Shown here: in pieces, positions 42,586 to 52,115 of the stretch
How the letters are laid out: each line of letters begins with the position of its first letter
Numbering within the stretch: position 1 is the stretch's first letter
Source of the DNA: Kitasatospora sp. NBC_01287
GTDB lineage: Bacteria > Actinomycetota > Actinomycetes > Streptomycetales > Streptomycetaceae
Direction: 5' to 3'
Length of the DNA stretch: 64,000 nt
Assembly (NCBI RefSeq): GCF_026340565.1
Contig: NZ_JAPEPB010000001.1
Location: 4,626,501 to 4,690,500 of the forward strand
Made by a program: the position numbers and the translations under genes
Notes under the pieces: model-generated
Database searches by the model: none
Seen by the model: the letters and a program-made list of their open reading frames with translations, nothing else
Told to the model about the DNA's origin: nothing

Positions 42586-43125
42586 TCAGAGACCCGCCTC
42601 ATCCAGCAGCAGATAGAGCACGCCCACCAGCGATCCGCTGCTCACGATCTCGCGGCGGTCGATCATGCCCCGCAGTTCGGACAGCGGGATCCACTCGATC
42701 CTGTCCGACTCGTTGCGCTCGGTCGGCGGCCCCGCGTACTTGGCGGCATCGGCGCGGAAGACGAAGTGCTCCGAGTCGGTGATGCCGTTCGCCGGCTGCG
42801 CGTAGATGAGTGGCTTGACCTCGTTGGTCCGCCAGCCCGTCTCCTCCAGCACCTCGCGGGCAGCGGCCTCGGCCGGGGTCTCCTCCGGTTCGATCAAGCC
42901 CATGGGAAGCTCCCAGGCCCACGAGTCGGTGATGAAGCGGTGCCGCCACATCATCAGCACCTGCTTCTCGCTGTTCACCACGGCGGTCACGGCGAGGTGC
43001 CGCAGCTTGAGTACGTGGTGTTCCCACCGGTGCCCGTCAGGCTGCTCGACGTCGACCAACCACACGTTCACCCAAGGGTTCTCGTAGATCGGACGTTCCC
43101 CATGGATCTTCCACTGCATCGCCAC
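42586..43125 (-). CDS. NUDIX hydrolase (ADP-ribose pyrophosphatase-like)
   Basis: 179 residues. The Nudix box is GLIEPEETPAEAAAREVL followed by EETGW. The N-terminal YENPWVNVWLVDVEQPDG and the WELPMGLIE region match the ADP-ribose/NUDIX5-type branch. Convergent with the TPR regulator with no gap. Substrate not determined by sequence. Confidence 0.88.
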   Translation of the reverse strand: MAMQWKIHGERPIYENPWVNVWLVDVEQPDGHRWEHHVLKLRHLAVTAVVNSEKQVLMMWRHRFITDSWAWELPMGLIEPEETPAEAAAREVLEETGWRTNEVKPLIYAQPANGITDSEHFVFRADAAKYAGPPTERNESDRIEWIPLSELRGMIDRREIVSSGSLVGVLYLLLDEAGL

Positions 43126-43266
43126 GGCCCCTCTCGGTGGACCTTCAGCATGTCAGACACCTGCGCGTCCTCAGGGGAGTTCGGGCGAATTCATGTCAGA
43201 CTGACGAATAGTGGATCTCGGCTATTGGCAACCTGATCGCCGGGGAAGCCGGGGCAGGGGAACGGC

Positions 43267-43353
43267 ATGACCGTGATCGCTGTCACCGGCCACATGGACC
43301 TCACCGAGGAACGGACACACTTCGGCCGCCCGCACGTGGCCCCCGGAGCATGA
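43267..43353 (+). pseudogene. 28-codon N-terminal gene fragment
   Basis: MTVIAVTGHMDLTEE with AGGGGA 6 nt before the ATG is the start of a streptomycete protein family (VIAVTGHMDLT) of normally 150 or more residues. Here the frame ends after 28 codons and no continuation is found. Probably the remnant of a deletion. Confidence 0.5.
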
Positions 43354-43385
43354 GCGAAACGCCACAGCGGCTCCGTCACGCCTGA

Positions 43386-43832
43386 CTAGGGGCAGAGCAA
43401 CTCGATGGTCGGGAAGTACGTGCGGTAGCGCGTGGCATCACGGGTCAGCAGCCGGTAGCCGCGCACCGCCGCGTGCGCGCCGATGTAGAAGTCCGGCAAG
43501 GGCGCGGTCTTCTGCCCGCCACGCTTGCGGTACAGCAGAAAGGCCTTGCCGGCCAGAAACCCTGCCTCGTAAGGGAGCTGCTCCCGCGCGAAGTCCTCGA
43601 CGGGAAGGACGGCGTCCAGGTCCTCGATCGCGGCGTACGCCACCGAGACCTCCGCGTAGACGATCGGGTTGATCACCACTTCGCCCTCGTCCTGGGCCTT
43701 GGACAGCGCGGCCTCCGACCAGTCGGCCCAGGCATCGTCGTCCGTCATCAGATCCAGCAACACACAGGAGTCGACCAGCGTCACCGGCCGCGCCCGGCCC
43801 GGGCCGACCAGCCTCAAGAGGCTACTCGCCAC
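43386..43832 (-). CDS. PIN-domain toxin (VapC-like)
   Basis: 148 residues. PIN-domain acidic residues sit in LVDSCVLLDLMTDD (first Asp), NPIVYAEVSVAY (Glu) and PLPDFYIGAHAAVRG plus LLTRDATRYRTYFP (late Asp residues). VapC toxins cleave tRNA or rRNA. It overlaps the antitoxin gene by 11 bp, the normal order for vapBC. The GTG start at 43832 could be replaced by a GTG 16 codons later. Confidence 0.85.
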   Translation of the reverse strand: MASSLLRLVGPGRARPVTLVDSCVLLDLMTDDDAWADWSEAALSKAQDEGEVVINPIVYAEVSVAYAAIEDLDAVLPVEDFAREQLPYEAGFLAGKAFLLYRKRGGQKTAPLPDFYIGAHAAVRGYRLLTRDATRYRTYFPTIELLCP

Positions 43833-44049
43833 GCAGCAGCTCCATGATCTCGTCAGTGGACATGCCGCCCACGGCGCTTCCCCTCATCCGGCGGGCCACC
43901 CGCTGTCCTCTGGTGCCATGGCCCTCCCGACGCACTATCCGCAGGACGCCGTCCTCCTCGATGACGTCCACCTCATCCCCGGGGCGCAGGCCGCACTTCT
44001 CGCGAAGGTCTGCGGGGATGGTGACCTGCCCTTTGCTGTTGAGTCGCAT
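43822..44049 (-). CDS. AbrB/MazE-type antitoxin (VapB-like)
   Basis: 75 residues. The swapped-hairpin DNA-binding domain MRLNSKGQVTIPADLREKCG is followed by RPGDEVDVIEEDG, then a C-terminal toxin-binding tail. I chose the ATG at 44049 because GAGG lies just upstream and the family begins here. It probably represses its own promoter with the toxin through the dyad at 44070-44092. Confidence 0.85.
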   Translation of the reverse strand: MRLNSKGQVTIPADLREKCGLRPGDEVDVIEEDGVLRIVRREGHGTRGQRVARRMRGSAVGGMSTDEIMELLRGE

Positions 44050-44069
44050 CTCCCACCTCGAAGTAGCAC

Positions 44070-44092
44070 GTATTACCCCTACCACGTAATAC
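44070..44092 (-). promoter_or_regulatory. Inverted repeat ahead of the toxin-antitoxin pair
   Basis: GTATTAC (44070-44076) and GTAATAC (44086-44092), a perfect 7-bp dyad with a 9-bp spacer in a locally AT-rich stretch. Expected autoregulatory operator. Confidence 0.6.
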
Positions 44093-44153
44093 TACTCCCG
44101 CGACCGAATCACTGACTGCGAGATGCGGACAGAGGAACCGGCCGGACGTGGCA

Positions 44154-44199
44154 AGGCGCCGGGCCGGGAAGCCCCCTCCTGCCTCCCGGACCAGCGCCT
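44154..44199 (-). terminator. Terminator of thiC, sharing 36 nt with the locus 2 terminator
   Basis: AGGCGC (44154-44159) pairs with GCGCCT (44194-44199), and CCGGGA (44164-44169) with TCCCGG (44184-44189). The segment 44154-44189 is a 35/36 match to 38877-38912. Confidence 0.8.
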
Positions 44200-44213
44200 C
44201 GTCAGGTGGTGCC

Positions 44214-46088
<1,875 letters not shown>

Positions 46089-46100
46089 CAGACCCTCTAC

Positions 46101-46218
46101 TCCCTACGCCGGCATTACCCGGTCCAGGTTCCTGCGGTCGGCGCAGCGTTCGGTCCATGGCCTGGGAAACGGCCACGGGCCCTTCAGCGCCCTCTCAGCC
46201 CGGTGCTCCGAGCTCCCG
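46101..46218 (-). promoter_or_regulatory. TPP riboswitch (THI element)
   Basis: On the minus strand the conserved parts appear in order: GGGAGCTCGGAGCACCGGGC, then CTGAGAGGG (pyrimidine-sensor loop), then GAACCTGGACCGGGTAATGC and CCGGCGTAGGGAGT closing P1. It lies 13 bp ahead of thiC, so control at translation initiation is likely. Confidence 0.95.
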
Positions 46219-46402
46219 TCGGCAGGCGGACTTGCCTGCCCAAAGATGTGTCCCACACGGTAGCCGCAGGCCCGGGGGGTGGTCCAGTAGGGGTCCGGGC
46301 AGCGCGACGACGCCGGATCGGCACCGGGCGGGGGCGGCATTCGGACAGTGCGTCAGACTGGGAGGACGCCGACGACGGCGGGACGGAAGGGGGAGTGGTC
46401 GC

Positions 46403-46609
46403 GTGATCGGATACCTGGGACGGGTGACCGGCAAGGTGGGGCCGGGCCTGGTCGGCGAGGTGATGGTGCACGTGCCGGAGCGGCAGAGCACCGAGGCGTT
46501 CCTGGCCTACCTGGCGCTGCCGGGCGAGGCGCTGCCGGTCGGCACACCGGTGCTGGTGGTCGAGTACCAGCCGCCGCGCACGGTGTACGTCGCCCCGGCG
46601 GGCCCCTGA
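46403..46609 (+). CDS. Small NfeD-like OB-fold protein, flotillin partner
   Basis: 68 residues: IGYLGRVTGKVGPGLVGEVMV, then ALPVGTPVLVVEYQPPRTVYV, a beta-barrel pattern like the C-terminal OB domain of NfeD proteins, which work with flotillins. It sits 212 bp upstream of the SPFH gene in the same direction. GTG start with GGAAGGGGGAG upstream. No membrane segment. Confidence 0.65.
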   Translation: MIGYLGRVTGKVGPGLVGEVMVHVPERQSTEAFLAYLALPGEALPVGTPVLVVEYQPPRTVYVAPAGP

Positions 46610-46821
46610 ACCACGGCAACTCGGCCGGCACACTGCGTCGCCTTCCGGCCACCGAGGTCCACGCCGGGTGACCACCTGTCACAGCCTCGCGGGACACGCC
46701 GCGCCGGACTGGCCAACTGATCGAAACAGGCGCAGAATCTCGACTCGCCACCGCGTTCCGCGCAATCCTGCACAACCGAGCGCAGCCACGGAGCGGTGTG
46801 CCCTGAAGGGGGAAAAGGCCG

Positions 46822-48306
46822 ATGTTGATCGGCACCATCGCGGGGATCGTCGCCGCGGCAGTCGTGATTCTGATCGTGATCTTCAAGATGTGCTGGCGGG
46901 TCGCCGAGCCGAACGAAGCACTGATCATCTCCGGTTCCAAGCACCGCACCGAGGGCCTCGCCGACGGACTCGGCTTCCGGGTGGTGACCGGGCGGGGGAC
47001 CCTGGTGACCCCCGGCATCCAGGTGGTCCGCAAGCTCTCGCTCGACCTCAACGAGGCCGACCTGGACGTCGAGTGCGTGACCTCGCAGGGGATCCCGGTC
47101 CAGGTCAAGGGCGTGGTGATCTTCAAGGTGGGCGACGACACGGTGTCGATCGCCAACGCCGCGCGCCGCTTCCTGGACCAGCAGAAGATGATGGGCCAGC
47201 GGGTCCACAACGTCTTCGCCGGTCACCTGCGCTCCATCGTCGGCGGGCTGACGGTCGAGGAGATGATCCGCGACCGCGAGCGCCTGACCGGGGAGACCCG
47301 GGCCGCCTCCGGGGCCGAGATGGAGAAGCTCGGCCTGATCATCGACTCGCTGCAGATCCAGGAGATCCTGGACCCGACCGGCTACATCAAGAACCTGGCC
47401 GCCCCGCACGCCGCCGCCGTCCAGCGCGACGCGCGCATCGCGGCTGCCTCGGCCGACCGGGAGGCCACCGAGGCGGAGCAGGAGGCGTTCGCCCGCAAGG
47501 CCGAGGCCACCCGCAACTCCGGTATCCAGCAGGCCGGCTACCAGGCCGAGATGGACACCGCCGCGGCCCGCGCGCTGCAGGCCGGCCCGCTCGCCCAGGC
47601 CGCCTCCCGGCAGGAGGTCGTGGTCCAGGAGACCAAGGTCGCCGAGCTGGAGGGTCACCGCAAGGAGCAGCAGCTGCAGGCCGAGGTCCGCAAGCCGGCC
47701 GACGCCCGCGCCTACGAGACCCGCACCAAGGCCGAGGCCGACCGCGACGCGCGCATCTCGGCCGCCCAGGCGCAGGCCAAGGAGACCGAGCTCAAGGCGG
47801 GCGCCGAGGCGAACCGGGTGAAGATCGCCGCGCTGGCCGAGGCCGAGGCGACCAAGGCGCGCGGTCTGGCCGCCGCCGAGGCGACCCGGGCCACCGGTCA
47901 GGCCGAGGCAGCCGCGGCCGAGGCCAAGGGTCTGGCGACGGCCGAGGCGGCCCGCGCGCTGGGTCTGGCCGAGGCCGAGGCGATCAAGGCCCGGGCGGCC
48001 GCGCTGGCCGAGAACCAGGAGGCCGTGGTCGCCCAGCAGTTGGCCGAGAACTGGCCGGAGATCGTCCGGGCGGGAGCCGAGGCCTTCGGCAACGTCGAGC
48101 ACATGGTGCTGCTCAACGGCGCCGAGGGGATGGGCGAGATGTTCGCCAAGGCGCTCACCATGGGCGGCACCGGCCTGGGGCTGGCCCGCCAGCTGCTCGG
48201 CTCGATGAGCCCGGCCGCCGAGAGCGCGGACGAGGCGGCCAGGCCGAGCACGGCCGCCGCCACCACCACGCACGCCATCCCGCTCCAGGCGGACCCGACC
48301 GCCTGA
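46822..48306 (+). CDS. Flotillin/SPFH-domain protein
   Basis: 494 residues. An N-terminal membrane anchor (residues 2-27) is followed by the SPFH domain (about 30-190; VAEPNEALIISG, VEEMIRDRERLTGETR) and a long Ala/Glu coiled coil (about 195-410) with EAEAT/AEAA repeats. The tail is Ala-rich. The protein is expected to form membrane microdomain scaffolds that organise signalling or secretion complexes. A terminator follows. Confidence 0.92.
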   Translation: MLIGTIAGIVAAAVVILIVIFKMCWRVAEPNEALIISGSKHRTEGLADGLGFRVVTGRGTLVTPGIQVVRKLSLDLNEADLDVECVTSQGIPVQVKGVVIFKVGDDTVSIANAARRFLDQQKMMGQRVHNVFAGHLRSIVGGLTVEEMIRDRERLTGETRAASGAEMEKLGLIIDSLQIQEILDPTGYIKNLAAPHAAAVQRDARIAAASADREATEAEQEAFARKAEATRNSGIQQAGYQAEMDTAAARALQAGPLAQAASRQEVVVQETKVAELEGHRKEQQLQAEVRKPADARAYETRTKAEADRDARISAAQAQAKETELKAGAEANRVKIAALAEAEATKARGLAAAEATRATGQAEAAAAEAKGLATAEAARALGLAEAEAIKARAAALAENQEAVVAQQLAENWPEIVRAGAEAFGNVEHMVLLNGAEGMGEMFAKALTMGGTGLGLARQLLGSMSPAAESADEAARPSTAAATTTHAIPLQADPTA

Positions 48307-48322
48307 CGCCGGACAGCGGGAC

Positions 48323-48362
48323 GGTGTGGCCCGCTCCGCCTTCGGGCGGGGCGGGCCACACC
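48323..48362 (+). terminator. Terminator of the flotillin gene
   Basis: 18-bp stem (48323-48340 with 48345-48362), one wobble pair, loop TTCG, starting 17 bp after the stop. Confidence 0.88.
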
Positions 48363-48385
48363 GCTTCGGGCGGGAGGTGCCCCCA

Positions 48386-48539
48386 TGGGGTCGGCGCCGG
48401 AGATCCGCACCGCCGTGCGGTGCAGCTCCTCGGCGATCACCCGCAGCTCCTCGTGCACCACGGCGGGGTCGAAGTCCTCGCGGGAGATCCCGTCGCCGGG
48501 GCGGAAGCCGGTGTCGTAGTCGATGCCCTTGCCGCGCAT
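48386..48539 (-). pseudogene. N-terminal fragment of a sugar-isomerase-like TIM-barrel protein
   Basis: About 51 codons beginning MRGKGIDYDTGFRPGD and continuing EELRVIAEELHRTAVRISGAD. This resembles the first strand-helix units of actinobacterial AP-endonuclease/xylose-isomerase-like proteins. After ISGADP the frame runs into the flotillin terminator with no family resemblance, so the rest of the gene is missing. Ribosome site GGAAGAA precedes the ATG. Confidence 0.45.
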
Positions 48540-48583
48540 GGTTCTTCTTCCGGTCTGGTCGGAGCGGTGGGCGGGGCGGGGTG

Positions 48584-49255
48584 TCAGGCCTGCTCGGTGA
48601 GGAGCTTCTTCATCCGCTCGGTGCTCGGCCCGGAGAGCACGCTCGCCACCCCGATCGCGCCGATCAGGAAGACGGTGGGCAGCCAGACCATGGTGGTCAG
48701 CGGCAGCGTGTAGGCCCCGACCACCCGGGCCGCGCACTCCAGCAGCAGCGCCGCGCCCCAGATCACCGAGTGCCGCAGCGCGTGGCGGCGGAAGACGTCG
48801 CTGGAGGCGGACAGCCGCTCCCAGGCGGCCTCGCGCGCCGTGTCGCCGCCGGTCAGGAAGGGGCGCAGACCCATCGCCATCAGCGGCTTGCCGCGCAGCG
48901 CGGAGAAGAGGATGCCGGCGCCGATCGCGCTGCTCACCAGGCCGTCCTTGGCGATCATCAGCCGAGGGTCGCCGGTGAGGAAGGTGGTGACGATGCCCGC
49001 CACGTTGACCACCAGCATCAGGCCGGCCAGCGCGTTGGCCTCGCGCCGGCGGGTCAGTGCGTAGAGGGTCCGCGCGGCCGGCACCACGCTGCTGACGATC
49101 AGCGCGGACAGCAGGCTCAGGCCGAAGGCCGAGTGGGCCAGGTAGTAGACCGCCAGCGGCACCGCGATGTCGACCACGAGCGGGAGCAGCGCGCCGACCA
49201 GGGGGTTGGCGCGCTTGGCGGCCGGGGCCGCCTCGGTGATGGTGGTCTCGCTCAT
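48584..49255 (-). CDS. VC0807-family membrane protein
   Basis: 223 residues with five or six membrane helices: LLPLVVDIAVPLAVYYLAH, SALIVSSVVPAARTLYAL, AGLMLVVNVAGIVTTFLTGD, with the conserved RLMIAKDGLVSSAIG turn and a late FRRHALRHSVIWG region. The family is widespread in actinobacteria and of unknown function. Good ribosome site GGAGG ahead of the ATG. Confidence 0.75.
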   Translation of the reverse strand: MSETTITEAAPAAKRANPLVGALLPLVVDIAVPLAVYYLAHSAFGLSLLSALIVSSVVPAARTLYALTRRREANALAGLMLVVNVAGIVTTFLTGDPRLMIAKDGLVSSAIGAGILFSALRGKPLMAMGLRPFLTGGDTAREAAWERLSASSDVFRRHALRHSVIWGAALLLECAARVVGAYTLPLTTMVWLPTVFLIGAIGVASVLSGPSTERMKKLLTEQA

Positions 49256-49521
49256 GGTTCCGGTCCTCCCGCTGGCCCGCCCGCTGACAAGAGGATCATC
49301 CCAAGTTGAGCTGATCCGGCGTCAGTGCCCGCTGTCGTCACTGCCGCATGACAGGTGTCACGCGCACGGGTGACGGCGGTCAGCGGGCGGGGTCCGGCGA
49401 GCAGGGGTCAGCGGGCGGGGGGGGGCAGCGGGCAGGGGTCAGCGGGCGGGGCCGGGAAACGCCGCGGCGCCCGTCCCCTGCCAGGCAGGGATCGGGCGCC
49501 GGAGCGGAGGCGGCGTGCGGG
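49256..49521. other. Intergenic region with G-rich tandem repeats
   Basis: CAGCGGGCGGGG-type units of about 18-25 bp recur between 49381 and 49452, giving several runs of four or more G, which could form G-quadruplexes. No ORF is supported. Confidence 0.6.
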
Positions 49522-49722
49522 TCAGCCCTTGGCGGCCTTCTTGACCAGGACCACCACGGCGGCCGCGATGCCGACCACCACCAGGGCCTTGACCGCGAAC
49601 CAGACCAGCGAGCTGATCACGCTGAAGACGACCCCGACCACGTTGATGGCGATGATCAGCACCAGGATCGGGACGACGATGTTCCGCACCCAGGAGGGCA
49701 GCGACTTCCAGATCTCAGCCAT
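49522..49722 (-). CDS. DUF5326-family small membrane protein
   Basis: 66 residues with two membrane helices after a short WKSLPSWVRNIVVP amphipathic start and a C-terminal KKAAKG. This matches the small DUF5326 proteins conserved in streptomycetes, usually near cupin and holin-like genes, as here. Function unknown. Confidence 0.75.
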   Translation of the reverse strand: MAEIWKSLPSWVRNIVVPILVLIIAINVVGVVFSVISSLVWFAVKALVVVGIAAAVVVLVKKAAKG

Positions 49723-49850
49723 GTCGGTTCCTCTTCTTCCCCTTCGGGTCGGCCCTTGTCGCCGCGTCCCGTCCGCTTTCGGTACTTCGATCGTACGAGG
49801 GCCGATGAGCGGAAACGAGGGTTCGAGCCCCTGAGAGAACCCGGATACGG

Positions 49851-49872
49851 CCCTGAGGAGCGCCCCTCAGGG
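49851..49872 (-). terminator. Terminator hairpin downstream of tenA
   Basis: CCCTGAGG (49851-49858) with CCTCAGGG (49865-49872), loop of 6, 70 bp beyond the tenA stop. Confidence 0.6.
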
Positions 49873-49942
49873 TCGCCCTTACCGGGCTCGTACTTATCGG
49901 TTCCCTACCCCCGGTTCCTCGGGATCCCGGCCGGCCGAGCGG

Positions 49943-50632
49943 CTAGACCGGCCACTGCTCGCCCCGGAACGCGGCGTCCCAGAACATCCACTCGTAGCGG
50001 GTGGTGGTGCGCACGTGCTCGTGCACCCGGCGCCGCTCGGTGGGGGAGAGCTGCTCGCCGAGCCGGTCGGTGAGCTCCAGCACCCGGCGCACCACCGACT
50101 GGAAGGACTCGTCGCCGTAGACCGCGATCCACCGGGCGTAGAGCGGGTCGGGGGAGGACTTGGCGAGCAACTGCTCGCCGACCCGGGCGTAGACCCAGTA
50201 GCAGGGCAGCACCGCGGCCACCGCCTCGGCGAAGGAGCCGCCGTAGACGGTGGCCAGCAGGTAGCTGGTGTAGGCCCGGGTGGTGGGCAGCACCGGCTCG
50301 GCGGCGGCCTGCTCGGCGCTCTGCCCGAAGGCGGTCAGGAACTCCGCGTGCATCCCCTGCTCGGCGGCCAGCGCGCCGATCGCGTCGTCGGCGAAGGCCC
50401 GCACCTCCGCCTCGCCGGGCGCCTTGGCCGCGCAGACGGCCAGCGCGCGGGCGTAGTCGCGCAGGTAGTGCGAGTCCTGGACGACGAAGTGCCGGAACGC
50501 GGCGCGCGGCAGGGTCCCGTCGGTCAGGCCGGCCAGGAAGGGGTGGGCCAGGATCTGCTGGTAGACGGGCGCCACGGTCTCGGCCCACAGCTCGTCGGTC
50601 AGCGTCGGGGTCAGCGTCGGGGTCTGGGTCAT
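49943..50632 (-). CDS. tenA: TenA-family thiaminase II / aminopyrimidine aminohydrolase
   Basis: 229 residues, all-helical TenA fold. The active-site Cys lies in VLPCYWVYARVG; FRHFVVQDSHYLRDYARAL and the late Glu region (RWIAVYGDESFQ) supply other substrate residues. It salvages HMP from degraded thiamine. The N-terminus has a TPTLTPTLT repeat. Being only 4 kb from thiC it fits a thiamine neighbourhood, but no riboswitch is visible here. The cupin gene lies 36 bp upstream on the same strand, so they may be co-transcribed. Confidence 0.93.
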   Translation of the reverse strand: MTQTPTLTPTLTDELWAETVAPVYQQILAHPFLAGLTDGTLPRAAFRHFVVQDSHYLRDYARALAVCAAKAPGEAEVRAFADDAIGALAAEQGMHAEFLTAFGQSAEQAAAEPVLPTTRAYTSYLLATVYGGSFAEAVAAVLPCYWVYARVGEQLLAKSSPDPLYARWIAVYGDESFQSVVRRVLELTDRLGEQLSPTERRRVHEHVRTTTRYEWMFWDAAFRGEQWPV

Positions 50633-50668
50633 GCCACTGACCCTACGTCGGGGCCGGGGCCGCCCGGT

Positions 50669-50986
50669 TCAGGCCTCGGGGGGCGAGAAGACCACCAGCA
50701 CCCGCAGCTCCTCGGTGATGTGGTGGAAGCGGTGCGGCACCCCGGCCGGGACGAAGACCACGGTGCCGCGCGCCACCGTGCAGGTCTCCTCGCCCACGGT
50801 CAGGTAGGCCCGGCCGCTGACCACCTGGTAGAGCTCGTCCTGCTCGTGGGCGGACTGGGTGTCGCTCTCACCGGGCGCCAGCGCGTACAGGCCCGCCGAC
50901 ATGCTGCGCTCCTTCAGGAAGCGCAGGTAGGCACCCTGCTCGTCCGCCCGGTGCCGGTCCAACTCGTCGAGCCGGAAGACCTTCAT
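50669..50986 (-). CDS. Cupin-domain protein
   Basis: 105 residues, single cupin barrel: HEQDELYQVVSGRAYLTVGEE (motif 1, His and Glu ligands) and VPAGVPHRFHHI (motif 2 His). Metal-binding small-molecule enzyme or sensor of unknown substrate. GAGAGGAGC precedes the ATG at 50986. Confidence 0.85.
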   Translation of the reverse strand: MKVFRLDELDRHRADEQGAYLRFLKERSMSAGLYALAPGESDTQSAHEQDELYQVVSGRAYLTVGEETCTVARGTVVFVPAGVPHRFHHITEELRVLVVFSPPEA

Positions 50987-51044
50987 CGGCTGCTCCTCTC
51001 CTGGGTGCTTCCACCGGCCGCCCTGGCCTGCGACCATGCCGGTC

Positions 51045-51422
51045 ATGAAGCACTTCGTGGTCAAGACCCTTATCAACGCGGCCGCCATCTGGGTGGCCGC
51101 CTGGATCGTCAACGGCATCACCCTGACCGGCGGCGACTGGCAGCAGAAGACGCTGACGGTGGTCGCCGTCGCACTGATCTTCGGGGTGGTGAACTGGCTG
51201 ATCAAGCCACTGGTGAAGTTCTTCTCGTTCCCGCTCTTCATCCTGTCACTGGGCCTGATCACCTTCGTGATCAACGCGTTGATGTTCTGGTTGACCTCGG
51301 TCGCCTCGGACCGGCTGAAGCTGGACTTCCACGTCGAGGGCTTCGTGCCCGCGCTGCTCGGCTCGCTGATCATCAGCCTGGTCGCCTGGGGCCTGCACCT
51401 GGCGGTCGGCGACGAGGACTGA
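51045..51422 (+). CDS. Phage-holin-4-superfamily membrane protein
   Basis: 125 residues with four membrane helices: KTLINAAAIWVAAWIVNGI, VVAVALIFGVVNWLIKPLV, LFILSLGLITFVINALMFWL and a C-terminal LGSLIISLVAWGLHL. Matches the conserved PF04020-type chromosomal membrane proteins, not a lysis holin. An ATG at 51036 is an alternative start. Divergent from the cupin. Confidence 0.82.
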   Translation: MKHFVVKTLINAAAIWVAAWIVNGITLTGGDWQQKTLTVVAVALIFGVVNWLIKPLVKFFSFPLFILSLGLITFVINALMFWLTSVASDRLKLDFHVEGFVPALLGSLIISLVAWGLHLAVGDED

Positions 51423-51558
51423 CAGCGCGGGGCTGGGCGGCCGGCAGGCCGGGTGGCGGTGGCGGGGGCGGGCGATCAGAATTCGCCCAACTGTCCGGGT
51501 TTCGGCCCGGCCGGCCTGCGGGATGCTGAGGCACAACAGGCATCCGGAGGTGACCTGA

Positions 51559-52095
51559 GTGGCCGAGGTGACTCCCCATCCCCGTCCGGTGGTCAAGCGC
51601 ACCGCGCGCGCGATCCTGCTCGACCTGCCTGCCGACGACCCCTGGCACGGGCCGGCCCAGCTGGTCGTGATCAAGCGCACCCGCCCCGGCTGCCATCCGT
51701 ACTGGATCACCCCGGGCGGCGGCGTCGAGCCGGATGACCGCTCCGTCGCCGACGCCCTCCACCGCGAGGTGGACGAGGAGTTGGGCGGCAAGGTCGTCGA
51801 CGTGGTCCCGGCCTTCGTGGACACCGTCGCGCACGCCCACCACGAGGACGGCACCCCGGCCCATCCGCACGGGGTCAAGGTGCAGCACTTCTTCGTCTGC
51901 CGGTTGGCCGCCTTGGACCCGGCGCTGCGGCACGGCCCCGAGGTGGACGAGCCGCGCGGCGAGTACGAGATCGTCCGGCTGCCGTTCACCCGCGAGGGCG
52001 TCACCTCGGTCAACCTGGTGCCGCCCTCGCTGCGCGCCTACCTGGCCGCCAACATCGAGGGCGTACGGGCGCTGCTGGCCCCGGACTTCGGCTGA
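51559..52095 (+). CDS. NUDIX hydrolase
   Basis: 178 residues. The Nudix box GGGVEPDDRSVADALHREV then DEELGG keeps the metal ligands; WITPGGG precedes it. GGAGG lies before the start, which is GTG. Substrate unknown. Convergent with the flavohemoprotein gene. Confidence 0.85.
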   Translation: MAEVTPHPRPVVKRTARAILLDLPADDPWHGPAQLVVIKRTRPGCHPYWITPGGGVEPDDRSVADALHREVDEELGGKVVDVVPAFVDTVAHAHHEDGTPAHPHGVKVQHFFVCRLAALDPALRHGPEVDEPRGEYEIVRLPFTREGVTSVNLVPPSLRAYLAANIEGVRALLAPDFG

Positions 52096-52115
52096 GTGTG
52101 GCGCCCTGCGGCCGC

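Noticed and set aside
44154..44199. Integrase attachment site from the 36-nt repeat
   Set aside because: Not accepted as a feature: there is no tRNA and no integrase, and both copies form terminator hairpins. The recombination idea is kept only as a finding to test.
51045..51422. Phage holin, sign of a prophage
   Set aside because: The protein belongs to a chromosomal membrane family that carries the holin-4 name. Its neighbours are ordinary streptomycete genes and no other phage genes are present.
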